NCBI RefSeq assembly: GCF_022698165.1
Contig: NZ_JALDAY010000016.1
Location: 213,296 to 277,295, forward strand
DNA length: 64,000 nucleotides
From: Streptomyces cylindrosporus
Lineage (GTDB): Bacteria > Actinomycetota > Actinomycetes > Streptomycetales > Streptomycetaceae
Direction of reading: 5' to 3'
Translations under genes and position numbers: made by a program
In this document: piece by piece, positions 52,717 to 61,906 of the stretch
Position numbering within the stretch: the first letter of the stretch is position 1
Layout of the letters: each line of letters begins with the position of its first letter
Notes under the pieces: generated by a model
Seen by the model: only the letters and a program-made list of their open reading frames with translations
The model's database searches: none
What the model was told of the DNA's origin: nothing

Positions 52717-53016
52717 GACGTGCCGAGGGGAGCGGTTCCCGAAAGGATCGGGGACCGCTCCCTTTGCGTACGTGCGGAAACGTGCGCAGTGTCACACCCG
52801 CTTTGTAGTGTGGTAGCACAACGCAGTAACACGAGGAGAAGTGCACCTCGCCGCCGCCGGTCCTCGGTAGTGGCCCCCGGGCGATGCGAACCCCGGGTGC
52901 TTCGATCGAAGACCGGCCCGCACCAGACGGAGCGCTTCTCCGCGTACGTCCCCCCGCCACACGGGCGGAAAGGGACAAAAGACGAAACGCAGACGAAAGT
53001 AACGGAGAAAACGCTA
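52717..53016 (+). promoter_or_regulatory. rpsO-pnp intercistronic region
   Basis: This 300-base region has no gene. It begins with a 15-bp hairpin and continues as the pnp leader. In S. coelicolor the corresponding region holds a processing stem-loop and pnp promoters; by analogy the same is expected here, but no promoter was identified with confidence. Confidence 0.6.
52728..52762 (+). terminator. rpsO-pnp intercistronic hairpin
   Basis: Arms 52728-52742 and 52748-52762 pair over 15 bases with one G-U, loop AAGGA, followed by TTT. It can act as a partial terminator. In S. coelicolor the equivalent stem-loop is an RNase III cleavage site in pnp control. Confidence 0.88.
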
Positions 53017-55236
53017 GTGGAGAACGAGACCCACTACGCCGAGGCCGTCATCGACAACGGCTCCTTCGGCACCCGCACCATCCGCTTCGAGACGGGCCGC
53101 CTCGCCAAGCAGGCCGCCGGCTCCGCCGTGGCGTACCTGGACGACGACACCATGGTGCTGTCGGCCACCACCGCCTCCAAGAACCCCAAGGACCAGCTCG
53201 ACTTCTTCCCCCTGACGGTGGACGTCGAGGAGCGGATGTACGCCGCCGGCAAGATCCCCGGCAGCTTCTTCCGCCGTGAGGGCCGCCCCTCCGAGGACGC
53301 GATCCTCACCTGCCGCCTGATCGACCGCCCGCTGCGCCCGTCCTTCAAGAAGGGCCTGCGCAACGAGATCCAGGTCGTCGCCACGATCATGGCCCTCAAC
53401 CCCGACCACCTGTACGACGTCGTGGCGATCAACGCCGCCTCCGCGTCCACCCAGCTGGCCGGTCTGCCCTTCTCCGGCCCGATCGGCGGCGTCCGCGTCG
53501 CGCTGATCAACGGCCAGTGGGTCGCCTTCCCGACGCACTCCGAGCTCGAGGACGCCGTCTTCGACATGGTCGTCGCGGGCCGCACCCTGGAGGACGGCGA
53601 CGTCGCGATCATGATGGTCGAGGCCGAGGCCACCGAGAAGACCATCCAGCTGGTCAAGGGCGGCGCCGAGGCCCCCACCGAGGAGGTCGTCGCCGCCGGT
53701 CTGGACGCCGCGAAGCCCTTCATCAAGGTCCTCTGCAAGGCCCAGGCCGACCTCGCCGCGAAGGCCGCCAAGCCGACCGCCGAGTTCCCGATCTTCCTCG
53801 ACTACCAGGACGACGTCATGGAGGCGCTGACCGCCGCCGTCAAGCCGGAGCTCGCCTCCGCGCTGACCATCGCGGGCAAGCAGGAGCGCGAGGCCGAGCT
53901 GGACCGCGTCAAGGGCCTGGCCGCCGAGAAGCTCCTGCCGGAGTTCGAGGGCCGCGAGAAGGAGATCTCCGCCGCGTACCGCTCGCTGACCAAGTCCCTG
54001 GTCCGAGAGCGCGTCATCAAGGAGAAGAAGCGCATCGACGGCCGTGGCGTGACGGACATCCGTACGCTCGCCGCCGAGGTCGAGGCCATCCCGCGCGTGC
54101 ACGGCTCGGCGCTGTTCGAGCGTGGCGAGACCCAGATCCTGGGCGTCACCACCCTCAACATGCTCCGCATGGAGCAGCAGCTGGACACCCTCTCCCCGGT
54201 GACCCGCAAGCGCTACATGCACAACTACAACTTCCCGCCGTACTCCACCGGCGAGACCGGCCGCGTCGGCTCCCCGAAGCGCCGCGAGATCGGCCACGGC
54301 GCCCTCGCCGAGCGCGCGCTGGTCCCGGTCCTGCCGACCCGCGAGGAGTTCCCCTACGCGATCCGTCAGGTGTCCGAGGCCCTCGGCTCCAACGGTTCGA
54401 CGTCCATGGGCTCGGTGTGCGCCTCCACCATGTCGCTGCTGAACGCCGGTGTGCCGCTGAAGGCCCCCGTCGCCGGTATCGCCATGGGCCTGATCTCCCA
54501 GGAGATCGAGGGCGAGACGCACTACGTCACCCTCACCGACATCCTCGGTGCGGAGGACGCCTTCGGTGACATGGACTTCAAGGTCGCGGGTACCAAGGAG
54601 TTCGTGACCGCGCTCCAGCTGGACACCAAGCTGGACGGCATCCCGGCCTCGGTCCTGGCCGCCGCCCTGAAGCAGGCCCGTGACGCCCGCCTCCACATCC
54701 TCGACGTGATGATGGAAGCGATCGACACGCCCGACGAGATGTCCCCGAACGCCCCGCGGATCATCACCGTCAAGATCCCCGTGGACAAGATCGGTGAGGT
54801 CATCGGCCCCAAGGGCAAGATGATCAACCAGATCCAGGAGGACACCGGCGCCGAGATCACCATCGAGGACGACGGCACCATCTACATCGGTGCCGCCGAC
54901 GGCCCCTCCGCCGAGGCCGCCCGTACGACCATCAACGGCATCGCCAACCCGACGATGCCCGAGGTCGGCGAGCGCTACCTGGGCACGGTCGTGAAGACGA
55001 CGACGTTCGGCGCCTTCGTCTCGCTCCTCCCCGGCAAGGACGGTCTGCTGCACATCTCGCAGATCCGCAAGCTCGCCGGCGGCAAGCGCGTGGAGAACGT
55101 CGAGGATGTCCTCGGCGTGGGCCAGAAGGTCCAGGTCGAGATCGCCGAGATCGACTCCCGCGGCAAGCTCTCCCTCGTCCCCGTCATCGAGGGCGAAGAC
55201 GCTGAGGACGACAAGAAGGACGACTCCGACAAGTGA
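53017..55236 (+). CDS. pnp: Polynucleotide phosphorylase
   Basis: PNPase degrades RNA phosphorolytically and, in Streptomyces, adds heteropolymeric tails. The 739-residue protein has two RNase PH domains (FFRREGRPSEDAILTCRLID near residue 85; GSNGSTSMGSVCASTMSL in the second), a KH domain (VIGPKGKMINQIQEDTGAEI) and an S1 domain (GTVVKTTTFGAFVSLLPG). GTG at 53017 with GGAG 9 bases upstream gives the family start MENETHYAEAV. Its stop overlaps the GTG of the protease gene (GTGA). Confidence 0.98.
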   Translation: MENETHYAEAVIDNGSFGTRTIRFETGRLAKQAAGSAVAYLDDDTMVLSATTASKNPKDQLDFFPLTVDVEERMYAAGKIPGSFFRREGRPSEDAILTCRLIDRPLRPSFKKGLRNEIQVVATIMALNPDHLYDVVAINAASASTQLAGLPFSGPIGGVRVALINGQWVAFPTHSELEDAVFDMVVAGRTLEDGDVAIMMVEAEATEKTIQLVKGGAEAPTEEVVAAGLDAAKPFIKVLCKAQADLAAKAAKPTAEFPIFLDYQDDVMEALTAAVKPELASALTIAGKQEREAELDRVKGLAAEKLLPEFEGREKEISAAYRSLTKSLVRERVIKEKKRIDGRGVTDIRTLAAEVEAIPRVHGSALFERGETQILGVTTLNMLRMEQQLDTLSPVTRKRYMHNYNFPPYSTGETGRVGSPKRREIGHGALAERALVPVLPTREEFPYAIRQVSEALGSNGSTSMGSVCASTMSLLNAGVPLKAPVAGIAMGLISQEIEGETHYVTLTDILGAEDAFGDMDFKVAGTKEFVTALQLDTKLDGIPASVLAAALKQARDARLHILDVMMEAIDTPDEMSPNAPRIITVKIPVDKIGEVIGPKGKMINQIQEDTGAEITIEDDGTIYIGAADGPSAEAARTTINGIANPTMPEVGERYLGTVVKTTTFGAFVSLLPGKDGLLHISQIRKLAGGKRVENVEDVLGVGQKVQVEIAEIDSRGKLSLVPVIEGEDAEDDKKDDSDK

Positions 55237-56612
55237 CGTCGAGCAGCTCCACGGCGACGGCCCGCACCTCCTCGGAGGCGCGGGCCGTCGCCCGTACCCA
55301 AACCCTGATCAAGGGCGAGAACGGCATCGGCACGGTCCGCAAGACCACCCTCCCGGGCGGCCTGCGCATCGTCACCGAGACCCTCCCCTCGGTCCGCTCC
55401 GCCACGTTCGGCATCTGGGCGCAGGTCGGCTCCCGCGACGAGACGCCGGCCCTGAACGGCGCCACGCACTACCTGGAACACCTCCTCTTCAAGGGCACGA
55501 CCCGGCGCAGCGCCCTGGACATCTCCTCGGCGATCGACGCGGTCGGCGGCGAGATGAACGCGTTCACGGCGAAGGAGTACACGTGCTACTACGCGCGCGT
55601 GCTCGACGCCGACCTGCCGCTCGCCATGGACGTCGTCTGCGACATGCTGACGGGCTCCCTGATCCTCGAGGACGACGTCAACGTCGAGCGCGGCGCCATC
55701 CTCGAAGAGATCGCCATGACCGAGGACGACCCGGGCGACTGCGTGCACGACCTGTTCGCGCACACGATGTTCGGCGACAACCCCCTCGGCCGTCCGGTCC
55801 TCGGCACGGTCGACACGGTCAACGCCCTCACCGCCGACCGCATCCGCCGCTTCTACAGGAAGCACTACGACCCGACCCACCTGGTCGTGGCGGCCGCCGG
55901 CAACATCGACCACAACAAGGTCGTACGACAGGTCCGCGCGGCCTTCGAGAAGGCGGGCGCCTTCAAGAGGTCCGACGCCGCGCCCATCGCCCCGCGCGAC
56001 GGCCGCCGCGCGCTGCGCACCGCCGGCCGGGTCGAGCTCCTCGGCCGCAAGACCGAGCAGGCGCACGTCGTCCTCGGCATGCCGGGCCTGGCCCGCACCG
56101 ACGACCGCCGCTGGGCCCTCGGCGTGCTGAACACGGCCCTCGGCGGCGGCATGTCCTCCCGCCTGTTCCAGGAGGTTCGCGAGAAGCGCGGCCTGGCCTA
56201 CAGCGTGTACTCGTACACCTCCGGCTTCGCCGACTGCGGCCTGTTCGGCGTGTACGCCGGCTGTCGGCCCTCGCAGGTCCACGACGTGCTGAAGATCTGC
56301 CGCGACGAACTCGACCACGTCGCCCAGCACGGCCTCTCGGACGACGAGATCGCCCGCGCCATCGGGCAGTTGCGGGGTTCCACGGTCCTCGGCCTGGAGG
56401 ACACCGGCGCGCTGATGAACCGTATCGGCAAGAGCGAACTGTGCTGGGGCGAGCAGATGTCCGTCGACGACATGCTGACCCGGATAGCCTCGGTCACCCC
56501 GGACGACGTCCGCTCGGTCGCCCGCGACATCCTGGGACAGCGGCCCTCGCTGTCGGTCATCGGCCCGCTCAAGGACAAGCAGGCCTCCCGGCTGCACGAA
56601 GCGGTCGCGTAA
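55233..56612 (+). CDS. M16-family zinc metalloprotease
   Basis: This is a processing-peptidase-like M16B protease of 459 residues. The inverted zinc motif HxxEH is His79, Glu82, His83 (ATHYLEHLLFKG), with the distal ligand Glu159 exactly 76 residues later (AILEEIAM). The C-terminal half has the inactive-subunit-like repeat with GLEDTGALMNRIGKSEL. GTG start is coupled to pnp. The substrate is unknown; the pnp neighbourhood is conserved in actinobacteria. Confidence 0.93.
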   Translation: MTSSSSTATARTSSEARAVARTQTLIKGENGIGTVRKTTLPGGLRIVTETLPSVRSATFGIWAQVGSRDETPALNGATHYLEHLLFKGTTRRSALDISSAIDAVGGEMNAFTAKEYTCYYARVLDADLPLAMDVVCDMLTGSLILEDDVNVERGAILEEIAMTEDDPGDCVHDLFAHTMFGDNPLGRPVLGTVDTVNALTADRIRRFYRKHYDPTHLVVAAAGNIDHNKVVRQVRAAFEKAGAFKRSDAAPIAPRDGRRALRTAGRVELLGRKTEQAHVVLGMPGLARTDDRRWALGVLNTALGGGMSSRLFQEVREKRGLAYSVYSYTSGFADCGLFGVYAGCRPSQVHDVLKICRDELDHVAQHGLSDDEIARAIGQLRGSTVLGLEDTGALMNRIGKSELCWGEQMSVDDMLTRIASVTPDDVRSVARDILGQRPSLSVIGPLKDKQASRLHEAVA

Positions 56613-56638
56613 GCCCCCTCCCGAAGGAAACCAAGAAG

Positions 56639-57391
56639 ATGAGCAAGCTGCGTGTGGCGGTCCTCGGTGCCAAGGGCCGGATCGGCTCCGAGGCGGTCAA
56701 GGCCGTGGAGGCCGCCGAGGACATGGAGCTGGTCGCCGCCCTGAGCCGGGGCGACAAGCTGGAGACCCTGGCCGAGACCGGCGCCCAGGTCGCCGTCGAA
56801 CTGACCACGCCGGCCTCGGTGATGGACAACCTCGAGTACTGCGTCGGCCACGGCATCCACGCGGTCGTCGGTACGACGGGCTGGACCGACGAGCGCCTCG
56901 CGCAGCTGAACGGCTGGTTGGCCGCCTCCCCGGAGACGGGCGTCCTCATCGCGCCGAACTTCTCCATCGGGGCCGTCCTGAACATGAAGTTCGCGCAGAT
57001 CGCGGCGCCGTACTTCGAGTCGGTGGAGGTCATCGAGCTCCACCACCCGAAGAAGGTGGACGCGCCTTCGGGTACCGCCACGCGCACGGCTCAGCTCATC
57101 GCCGAGGCCCGCCGCGAGGCCGGCACGGCCCCGGCGCCGGACGCCACCGAGACCGCCCTCGACGGCGCGCGGGGCGCGGACGTCGACGGGATCCCGGTCC
57201 ACTCCGTCCGCCTCCGTGGCCTGCTGGCCCACCAGGAAGTACTGCTGGGCGGCGAGGGCGAGACCCTCACGATCCGCCACGACTCGCTCCACCACAGCAG
57301 CTTCATGCCGGGCATCCTGCTCGGCGCCCGCCGCGTGGTGACCGCTCCGGGCCTCACCTTCGGCCTGGAAAACTTCCTGGACCTGGGCTGA
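56639..57391 (+). CDS. dapB: 4-hydroxy-tetrahydrodipicolinate reductase
   Basis: DapB catalyses the NAD(P)H-dependent second step of the diaminopimelate/lysine branch. The 250-residue protein has the nucleotide-binding GAKGRIGSEAV near residue 10, GTTGWT at 78 and the signature ELHHPKKVDAPSGTA with His135 and Lys139 in catalytic positions. GAAGGA lies 10 bases before ATG 56639. It follows the protease gene by 26 bases; dapA is farther along in the window. Confidence 0.97.
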   Translation: MSKLRVAVLGAKGRIGSEAVKAVEAAEDMELVAALSRGDKLETLAETGAQVAVELTTPASVMDNLEYCVGHGIHAVVGTTGWTDERLAQLNGWLAASPETGVLIAPNFSIGAVLNMKFAQIAAPYFESVEVIELHHPKKVDAPSGTATRTAQLIAEARREAGTAPAPDATETALDGARGADVDGIPVHSVRLRGLLAHQEVLLGGEGETLTIRHDSLHHSSFMPGILLGARRVVTAPGLTFGLENFLDLG

Positions 57392-57398
57392 CGACACG

Positions 57399-57851
57399 AT
57401 GCGCGCAAAGCTCTCGTACGCGATAACGGCCGCCGTCCTGGTCTTCTACTTCGTCCTGGTCGGCAGCCGCGGCGTCATGCTCATCCAGTCCGGCACGCTC
57501 ATCACCGTCACTTTCGGCGTGGCGGTGCTGATCCTGCCGGTCATCGGCCTGTGGTTCCTGTGGAAGAACACCCAGTTCGTCCGCAGGGCCAACGCCCTCG
57601 CCGCCGAACTCGACGCCGAAGGCGGCCTGCCCGTCGACGAGTTGAAGCGCACCCCCGGCGGCCGGATCGACCGCGACTCGGCCGACGAGGTCTTCGCCAA
57701 GCGCAAGGCCGAGACCGAGGCCGCCCCCGACGACTGGCGCAGCTGGTTCCGCCTCGCCGTCGCCTACCACGACGCCCGCGACACCCCACGCGCCCGCAAG
57801 GCCATGCAAAGGGCCATCGCCCTGCACGACGGAAGGCCGACGGAGGCCTGA
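57399..57851 (+). CDS. Small membrane protein with C-terminal TPR-like helices
   Basis: The 150-residue protein has two membrane spans (about residues 7-27 and 35-55) and a cytosolic helical part whose last 40 residues (DDWRSWFRLAVAYHDARDT then PRARKAMQRAIAL) look like one tetratricopeptide repeat. It starts 7 bases after dapB, so is co-transcribed. Function unknown. Confidence 0.78.
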   Translation: MRAKLSYAITAAVLVFYFVLVGSRGVMLIQSGTLITVTFGVAVLILPVIGLWFLWKNTQFVRRANALAAELDAEGGLPVDELKRTPGGRIDRDSADEVFAKRKAETEAAPDDWRSWFRLAVAYHDARDTPRARKAMQRAIALHDGRPTEA

Positions 57852-57898
57852 GCGCTCCGAAGTGGCGCGGGGCTGTATCGCGGCGTAGCCCGCCCGAG

Positions 57899-58453
57899 TC
57901 AGCCCCGTCCGTACTCCGCGGCCCACGCCTCGACCGTGTCCGCCGCCCGGTCGAACGACCCCGGCCGCGCGAGGAAGTCGGCGTTGTGCGTCGTCAGCAG
58001 CGTCGGGGCGTCCTGCCCACCACGGTCCTTGCGTACGAGGATCAGCGCCTGCCCCTGCACGGTCCGCGGCAGCCCCAGCCAGCGCACCGGCTGCTGCACC
58101 GTCCGCACCGCGGCGACCCGGTCCCAGGGAGTCGTACGCGTCCCGAAGAAGCTGACGCGGCGCAAACCCCGCGCGCTCACCCAGACGCCCACGCGCAGCA
58201 GCCGCAGGGCGCCCGCGATGACGGCCAGCGCGATACCCAGGACGACACCGGCCTCGGACCTCGACGCGGTCGCCGCGATGGCGACCGCGGCGAACAGCAC
58301 GAACGAGGCGAGCAGCAGCCACAGCGCCGCCACACCCACGCGCCACGGACCGGGACGGTAGGGACGCCGCCAGCGGTCTCGGTCGTCGAAGGGCAGCGCG
58401 AGGTCGTCGGCTGTCTCGATGGCACGGTCGGCCGTCAGGAAGGGCAGGGGCAC
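57899..58453 (-). CDS. Membrane protein with bacterial PH domain
   Basis: The 184-residue protein has two spans (about residues 38-60 and 66-88) followed by a PH-like domain (VWVSARGLRRVSFFGTRTTP, WDRVAAVRTVQ, TLLTTHNADFLAR). The layout is typical of actinobacterial PH-domain membrane proteins. ATG at 58453. It is convergent with the 57399 gene. Function unknown. Confidence 0.8.
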   Translation of the reverse strand: MPLPFLTADRAIETADDLALPFDDRDRWRRPYRPGPWRVGVAALWLLLASFVLFAAVAIAATASRSEAGVVLGIALAVIAGALRLLRVGVWVSARGLRRVSFFGTRTTPWDRVAAVRTVQQPVRWLGLPRTVQGQALILVRKDRGGQDAPTLLTTHNADFLARPGSFDRAADTVEAWAAEYGRG

Positions 58454-58544
58454 GGCTGGTCCTCACTCAATCCATGCGTGGGCTGTGCCCGGTGAGGCTA
58501 TCCGGCCGGATGCCCGCTCACCACCCTTGGGGGTCCGGATGGAG

Positions 58545-58781
58545 TCAGTGCCCCTGGGACGCCTGGGACTGTTGAGTCGGCGTACTGGTGTTCGTGGACA
58601 GCGCCGGCATCCCGAGGACCAGGGAGCCGACGAGCGCGGCGACGATGGTCAGCCCGAGCAGCCAGCGCGCGGCTATCTGACCGGCGGACGCCCGCTCGGG
58701 GGTCGGTGGGGTGACATTGCTGCGGAACCTGTCGGCTTCGGCGAGGAAGGCGAACGGGACGGGTTCGCGCCGACGGAACAT
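58545..58781 (-). CDS. Small single-pass membrane protein
   Basis: The 78-residue protein has a basic N-terminus (MFRRREPVPFAFLAEADRF), one span (about residues 38-58) and a Ser/Thr/Gln-rich tail. ATG at 58781 follows AGAAGGAG at about 9 bases. It is divergent from thyX. Function unknown. Confidence 0.68.
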   Translation of the reverse strand: MFRRREPVPFAFLAEADRFRSNVTPPTPERASAGQIAARWLLGLTIVAALVGSLVLGMPALSTNTSTPTQQSQASQGH

Positions 58782-59002
58782 GGGGGTGCGTCTCCTTCTG
58801 GATCTCGGTCTCGAACTGCGGGAGTCGAACGAGTGGCTGTCATCTACACAGACGAGCGAGTGCCCCAATAGGTGCCCGGTTTCGCCGAATTCACAGAAAT
58901 TCGCCGCCGTATGTCGCGACCCGGCACCGAACGCCCCGTTGTCAGTGCCGGGCCGTAGAGTGGGCGCCGCCCGCCAGAAGTGATGGAAGGACCCTCCGAG
59001 CC

Positions 59003-60652
59003 GTGACCGACACCCCCGCCGACGACCTCAAGCCCAGCTTCCGCAGCGACGTCACCGTCGAGCTGGTCAAGCACAGCGCGGCCGACTCCGACGTGCTGTG
59101 GGCCGCCCGCGTCTCCACCGCCGGCGAGCAGTCCCTGGAGGAGCTGCAGAAGGACCCCGAGCGCTCCAAGGGCCTGATCAACTACCTGATGCGGGACCGC
59201 CACGGCAGCCCCTTCGAGCACAACTCGATGACCTTCTTCATCAGCGCCCCGATCTTCGTCTTCCGCGAGTTCATGCGGCACCGGGTGGGCTGGTGCATTG
59301 CGGGGGACACGCAGATCACGCTGGAGAGCGAGGCCGGCCATTTGCGCCGACGCACTATCGCCGAGCTGTACCGGCTGTGGCACACGGGAGTCGAGGACCG
59401 TCTGCCGCACTCGGCCGGAGGCGTGACCTGGCACAGCCGGGCGGGCAAGTGGATGGCCCAGGTGCGACGCGGCGACACCAACCACTACCTCGGCCTGTAC
59501 GAGAACCGCGAGGCTGCTGAGTCCGCTGTCGCCGAGTTCCGGGAGCTGCATCCCAGCACCCGTATCCGCAAGCTCGAATCGGTGCGTCGAAACCATGTCC
59601 GCTGCTACGACGAGGAGACCTTGCTCGCCCAGCGCGCCAGGATCGTCGACGTAATCGAGTCCGGTGTGAAGCCACTCGTAAAAATCACCACGGCCTCGGG
59701 CAAGACCCTCCGCTGCACGGTCGACCACGCTCTGTTCACCCCGGAGGGCTGGTGCAAGGCGGGGGAGCTCACCATCGGCGACGACGTGCTGGTGGGTGGC
59801 ACCGAGCCGCGTCCGTCACAGGCGCTGATTCCGCCGAGCCTGCGGCGCGGCATCGGCGTGTGGACCTCGATGCAGCGCGAGCGGCTGATCAAGGAGGTCG
59901 ACGCCTGCCACCTGTGCGGTGGGGAGTTCCCGCGCGACCAACTCGCCCTGGACCACGTGGTCCCCGTGGCCGGCGACCTGCTCCAAGCCCTCAATGAGAA
60001 GAACCTCGCGCCCGCCTGTGAACCTTGTCATGCCACCAAGAGCGCGGGGGAGCAAGCGCTGGCCCAGCGTGGCGGCAAGATCGCCACAGCGGTACCGGAC
60101 CGGGTCGTCACCATCGAGGCCGACGGCGAGGAAATGACGTACGACCTCTCCGTGGAAGGCCCTTGGCACAACTTCCTCGCAGACGGTTTCATCGTGCACA
60201 ACTCGTACAACGAGGAGTCCGGCCGTTACAGGGAGCTTCAGCCGGTCTTCTACGTCCCCGGCGAGGACCGCAAACTCGTCCAGCAGGGCCGCCCCGGCAA
60301 GTACGAGTTCGTGCAGGGCACCGAAGCCCAGCAGGAGATCGTGGAACGCGCGATGCAGGAGTCGTACATCCAGGCGTACGAGCGCTATCAGGAAATGCTC
60401 GCCGCCGGCGTCGCACGCGAGGTCGCCCGGGCCGTCCTGCCCGTCGGCCTGTTCTCCTCGATGTACGCCACCTGCAACGCCCGGTCGCTGATGCACTTCC
60501 TCGGCCTGCGCACCCAGCACGAGCTCGCCAAGGTCCCGTCCTTCCCGCAGCGGGAGATCGAGATGGTCGGCGAGAAGATGGAGGCGGAGTGGGCCAGGCT
60601 CATGCCGCTGACCTACGCGGCCTTCAATGCGAACGGCCGTGTGGCGCCGTAA
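59003..60652 (+). CDS. thyX: FAD-dependent thymidylate synthase interrupted by an intein
   Basis: ThyX makes dTMP from dUMP with methylene-tetrahydrofolate and FAD. The 549-residue precursor consists of an N-extein (residues 1-97), a 303-residue intein (98-400) and a C-extein. The joined exteins total 246 residues, normal for ThyX, and recreate the RHRx7S signature as RHRVGW + SYNEES. Without splicing the active site is split, so excision is essential for activity. GTG at 59003 with AAGGA about 11 bases upstream. An 8-bp inverted repeat (58920-58927 / 58945-58952) lies in the leader. Confidence 0.95.
   Translation: MTDTPADDLKPSFRSDVTVELVKHSAADSDVLWAARVSTAGEQSLEELQKDPERSKGLINYLMRDRHGSPFEHNSMTFFISAPIFVFREFMRHRVGWCIAGDTQITLESEAGHLRRRTIAELYRLWHTGVEDRLPHSAGGVTWHSRAGKWMAQVRRGDTNHYLGLYENREAAESAVAEFRELHPSTRIRKLESVRRNHVRCYDEETLLAQRARIVDVIESGVKPLVKITTASGKTLRCTVDHALFTPEGWCKAGELTIGDDVLVGGTEPRPSQALIPPSLRRGIGVWTSMQRERLIKEVDACHLCGGEFPRDQLALDHVVPVAGDLLQALNEKNLAPACEPCHATKSAGEQALAQRGGKIATAVPDRVVTIEADGEEMTYDLSVEGPWHNFLADGFIVHNSYNEESGRYRELQPVFYVPGEDRKLVQQGRPGKYEFVQGTEAQQEIVERAMQESYIQAYERYQEMLAAGVAREVARAVLPVGLFSSMYATCNARSLMHFLGLRTQHELAKVPSFPQREIEMVGEKMEAEWARLMPLTYAAFNANGRVAP
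59294..60202 (+). mobile_element. Intein in ThyX with AP2-like and HNH homing endonuclease segments
   Basis: The element begins at Cys98 (CIAGDTQITLESEAG, block A), ends with FIVHN and is followed by Ser as +1 extein residue. Block B is TVDHALFTPEGW, and the C-terminal block F is PWHNFLADGFIVHN. An insertion near residues 150-190 (HSRAGKWMAQVRRGDTNHYL then GLYENREAAESAVAEF) looks like an AP2 DNA-binding domain. A later HNH nuclease has CHLCGGEF, LALDHVVPV and NLAPACEPCHATKS. All needed residues appear present, so splicing and homing could both be active. Confidence 0.93.
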
Positions 60653-60752
60653 CGCACCCGCGTTCCCCGGCAGGGCACACATGTACGGGTCAGTCGCATG
60701 AAGTGTCCCAATTGCGGGCATTGGTGAAGTTCATCTAGCCTGATCAAACGGA

Positions 60753-60790
60753 CCCGGTACTGCTTGAACCCCCGAGCAGGCAGTACCGGG
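60753..60790 (+). terminator. Terminator between thyX and dapA
   Basis: A perfect 11-bp inverted repeat CCCGGTACTGC / GCAGTACCGGG (arms 60753-60763 and 60780-60790) with a 16-base loop that can pair partly itself. It separates thyX from dapA. Confidence 0.78.
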
Positions 60791-60863
60791 CTCCGCATTT
60801 GTCCGGACTTATCCCGCACCCCAAGGGCAGACCACGCGATGAGCACCGAGTAGCGTGTTACCC

Positions 60864-61763
60864 ATGGCTCCGACCTCCACTCCGCAGACCCCCTTCGGGC
60901 GGGTCCTCACCGCCATGGTCACGCCCTTCACGGCGGACGGCGCACTCGACCTCGATGGCGCCCAGCGGCTCGCCACCCACCTGGTGGACGCAGGCAACGA
61001 CGGCCTGATCATCAACGGCACCACCGGTGAGTCCCCCACCACCAGCGACGCGGAGAAATCGGAACTCGTACGGGCGGTCCTGGAGGCGGTCGGCGACCGG
61101 GCCCACGTGGTCGCCGGCGTCGGCACCAACGACACCCACCACAGCATCGAGCTGGCCCGCGAGGCCCAGCGCATCGGCGCGCACGGCCTCCTGGTCGTCA
61201 CGCCGTACTACAACAAGCCCCCGCAGGAGGGCCTGTACCGGCACTTCACAGCCGTCGCCGACGCCGCTGAGCTGCCGGTCATGCTCTACGACATTCCCGG
61301 CCGCAGCGGCGTCCCGATCAACACCGAGACGCTGGTCCGGCTGGCGGAGCACCCGCGTATCGTCGCCAACAAGGACGCCAAGGGCGATCTCGGCCGGGCG
61401 AGCTGGGCCATCGCCCGTTCGGGCCTCGCCTGGTACTCCGGCGACGACATGCTGAACCTGCCGCTGCTCTCCGTGGGCGCGGTCGGCTTCGTCTCCGTCG
61501 TCGGCCATGTGGTCACGCCCGACCTGCGCGCCCTCGTCGAGGCCTTCACCTCGGGCGACGTACAGAAGGCGACCGAGATCCACCAGAAGCTGCTCCCGGT
61601 CTACACGGGCATGTTCCGCACCCAGGGCGTCATGACCACCAAGGCCGCCCTCGCCCTCCAGGGCCTGCCCGCAGGACCGCTGCGCGCACCGATGGTCGAG
61701 TGCTCACCCGAAGAGATCGAGCAGCTCAAGATCGATCTTGCCGCGGGCGGGGTACAGCTCTAG
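60864..61763 (+). CDS. dapA: 4-hydroxy-tetrahydrodipicolinate synthase
   Basis: DapA condenses pyruvate with aspartate semialdehyde at the entry to diaminopimelate/lysine synthesis. The 299-residue TIM-barrel protein shows INGTTGESPT near residue 50, TPYYNKPPQEG near 113, LYDIPGRSG with catalytic Tyr142 and the Schiff-base lysine Lys170 in ANKDAKGD. The ATG at 60864 is preferred over GTG at 60855; the ribosome site is weak for both. Followed by rnj after 143 bases. Confidence 0.96.
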   Translation: MAPTSTPQTPFGRVLTAMVTPFTADGALDLDGAQRLATHLVDAGNDGLIINGTTGESPTTSDAEKSELVRAVLEAVGDRAHVVAGVGTNDTHHSIELAREAQRIGAHGLLVVTPYYNKPPQEGLYRHFTAVADAAELPVMLYDIPGRSGVPINTETLVRLAEHPRIVANKDAKGDLGRASWAIARSGLAWYSGDDMLNLPLLSVGAVGFVSVVGHVVTPDLRALVEAFTSGDVQKATEIHQKLLPVYTGMFRTQGVMTTKAALALQGLPAGPLRAPMVECSPEEIEQLKIDLAAGGVQL

Positions 61764-61801
61764 CAACAGACTTGGCACCACCAGGCTTCACAACTGAATA
61801 G

Positions 61802-61888
61802 GCAGGCCACCGGTGCCTGCATTCCACAACGACAACTGCTACACGCACGAACGTCACGCGCGCCACGTGCCCACCGGTACGTGGCGCG
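61802..61888 (+). promoter_or_regulatory. Two hairpins in the dapA-rnj spacer / rnj leader
   Basis: The first (about 61802-61820, GCAGGCCACC / GGTGCCTGC with a one-base bulge) can terminate dapA. The second (CGCGCCACGT at 61859-61868 with ACGTGGCGCG at 61879-61888) lies 18 bases before the rnj start and ends 7 bases before its ribosome site, so it could influence rnj translation or be an RNase target. Confidence 0.65.
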
Positions 61889-61906
61889 TGTGGTGAGGAG
61901 AGTCTT

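Noticed and set aside
53014..55053. 679-residue open frame antisense to pnp
   Set aside because: Antisense shadow; pnp is unmistakable on the plus strand.
58920..58952. Inverted repeat CCCGGCAC/GTGCCGGG before thyX as a riboswitch or terminator
   Set aside because: A single 8-bp repeat with a 17-base loop matches no known riboswitch and is too weak to call.
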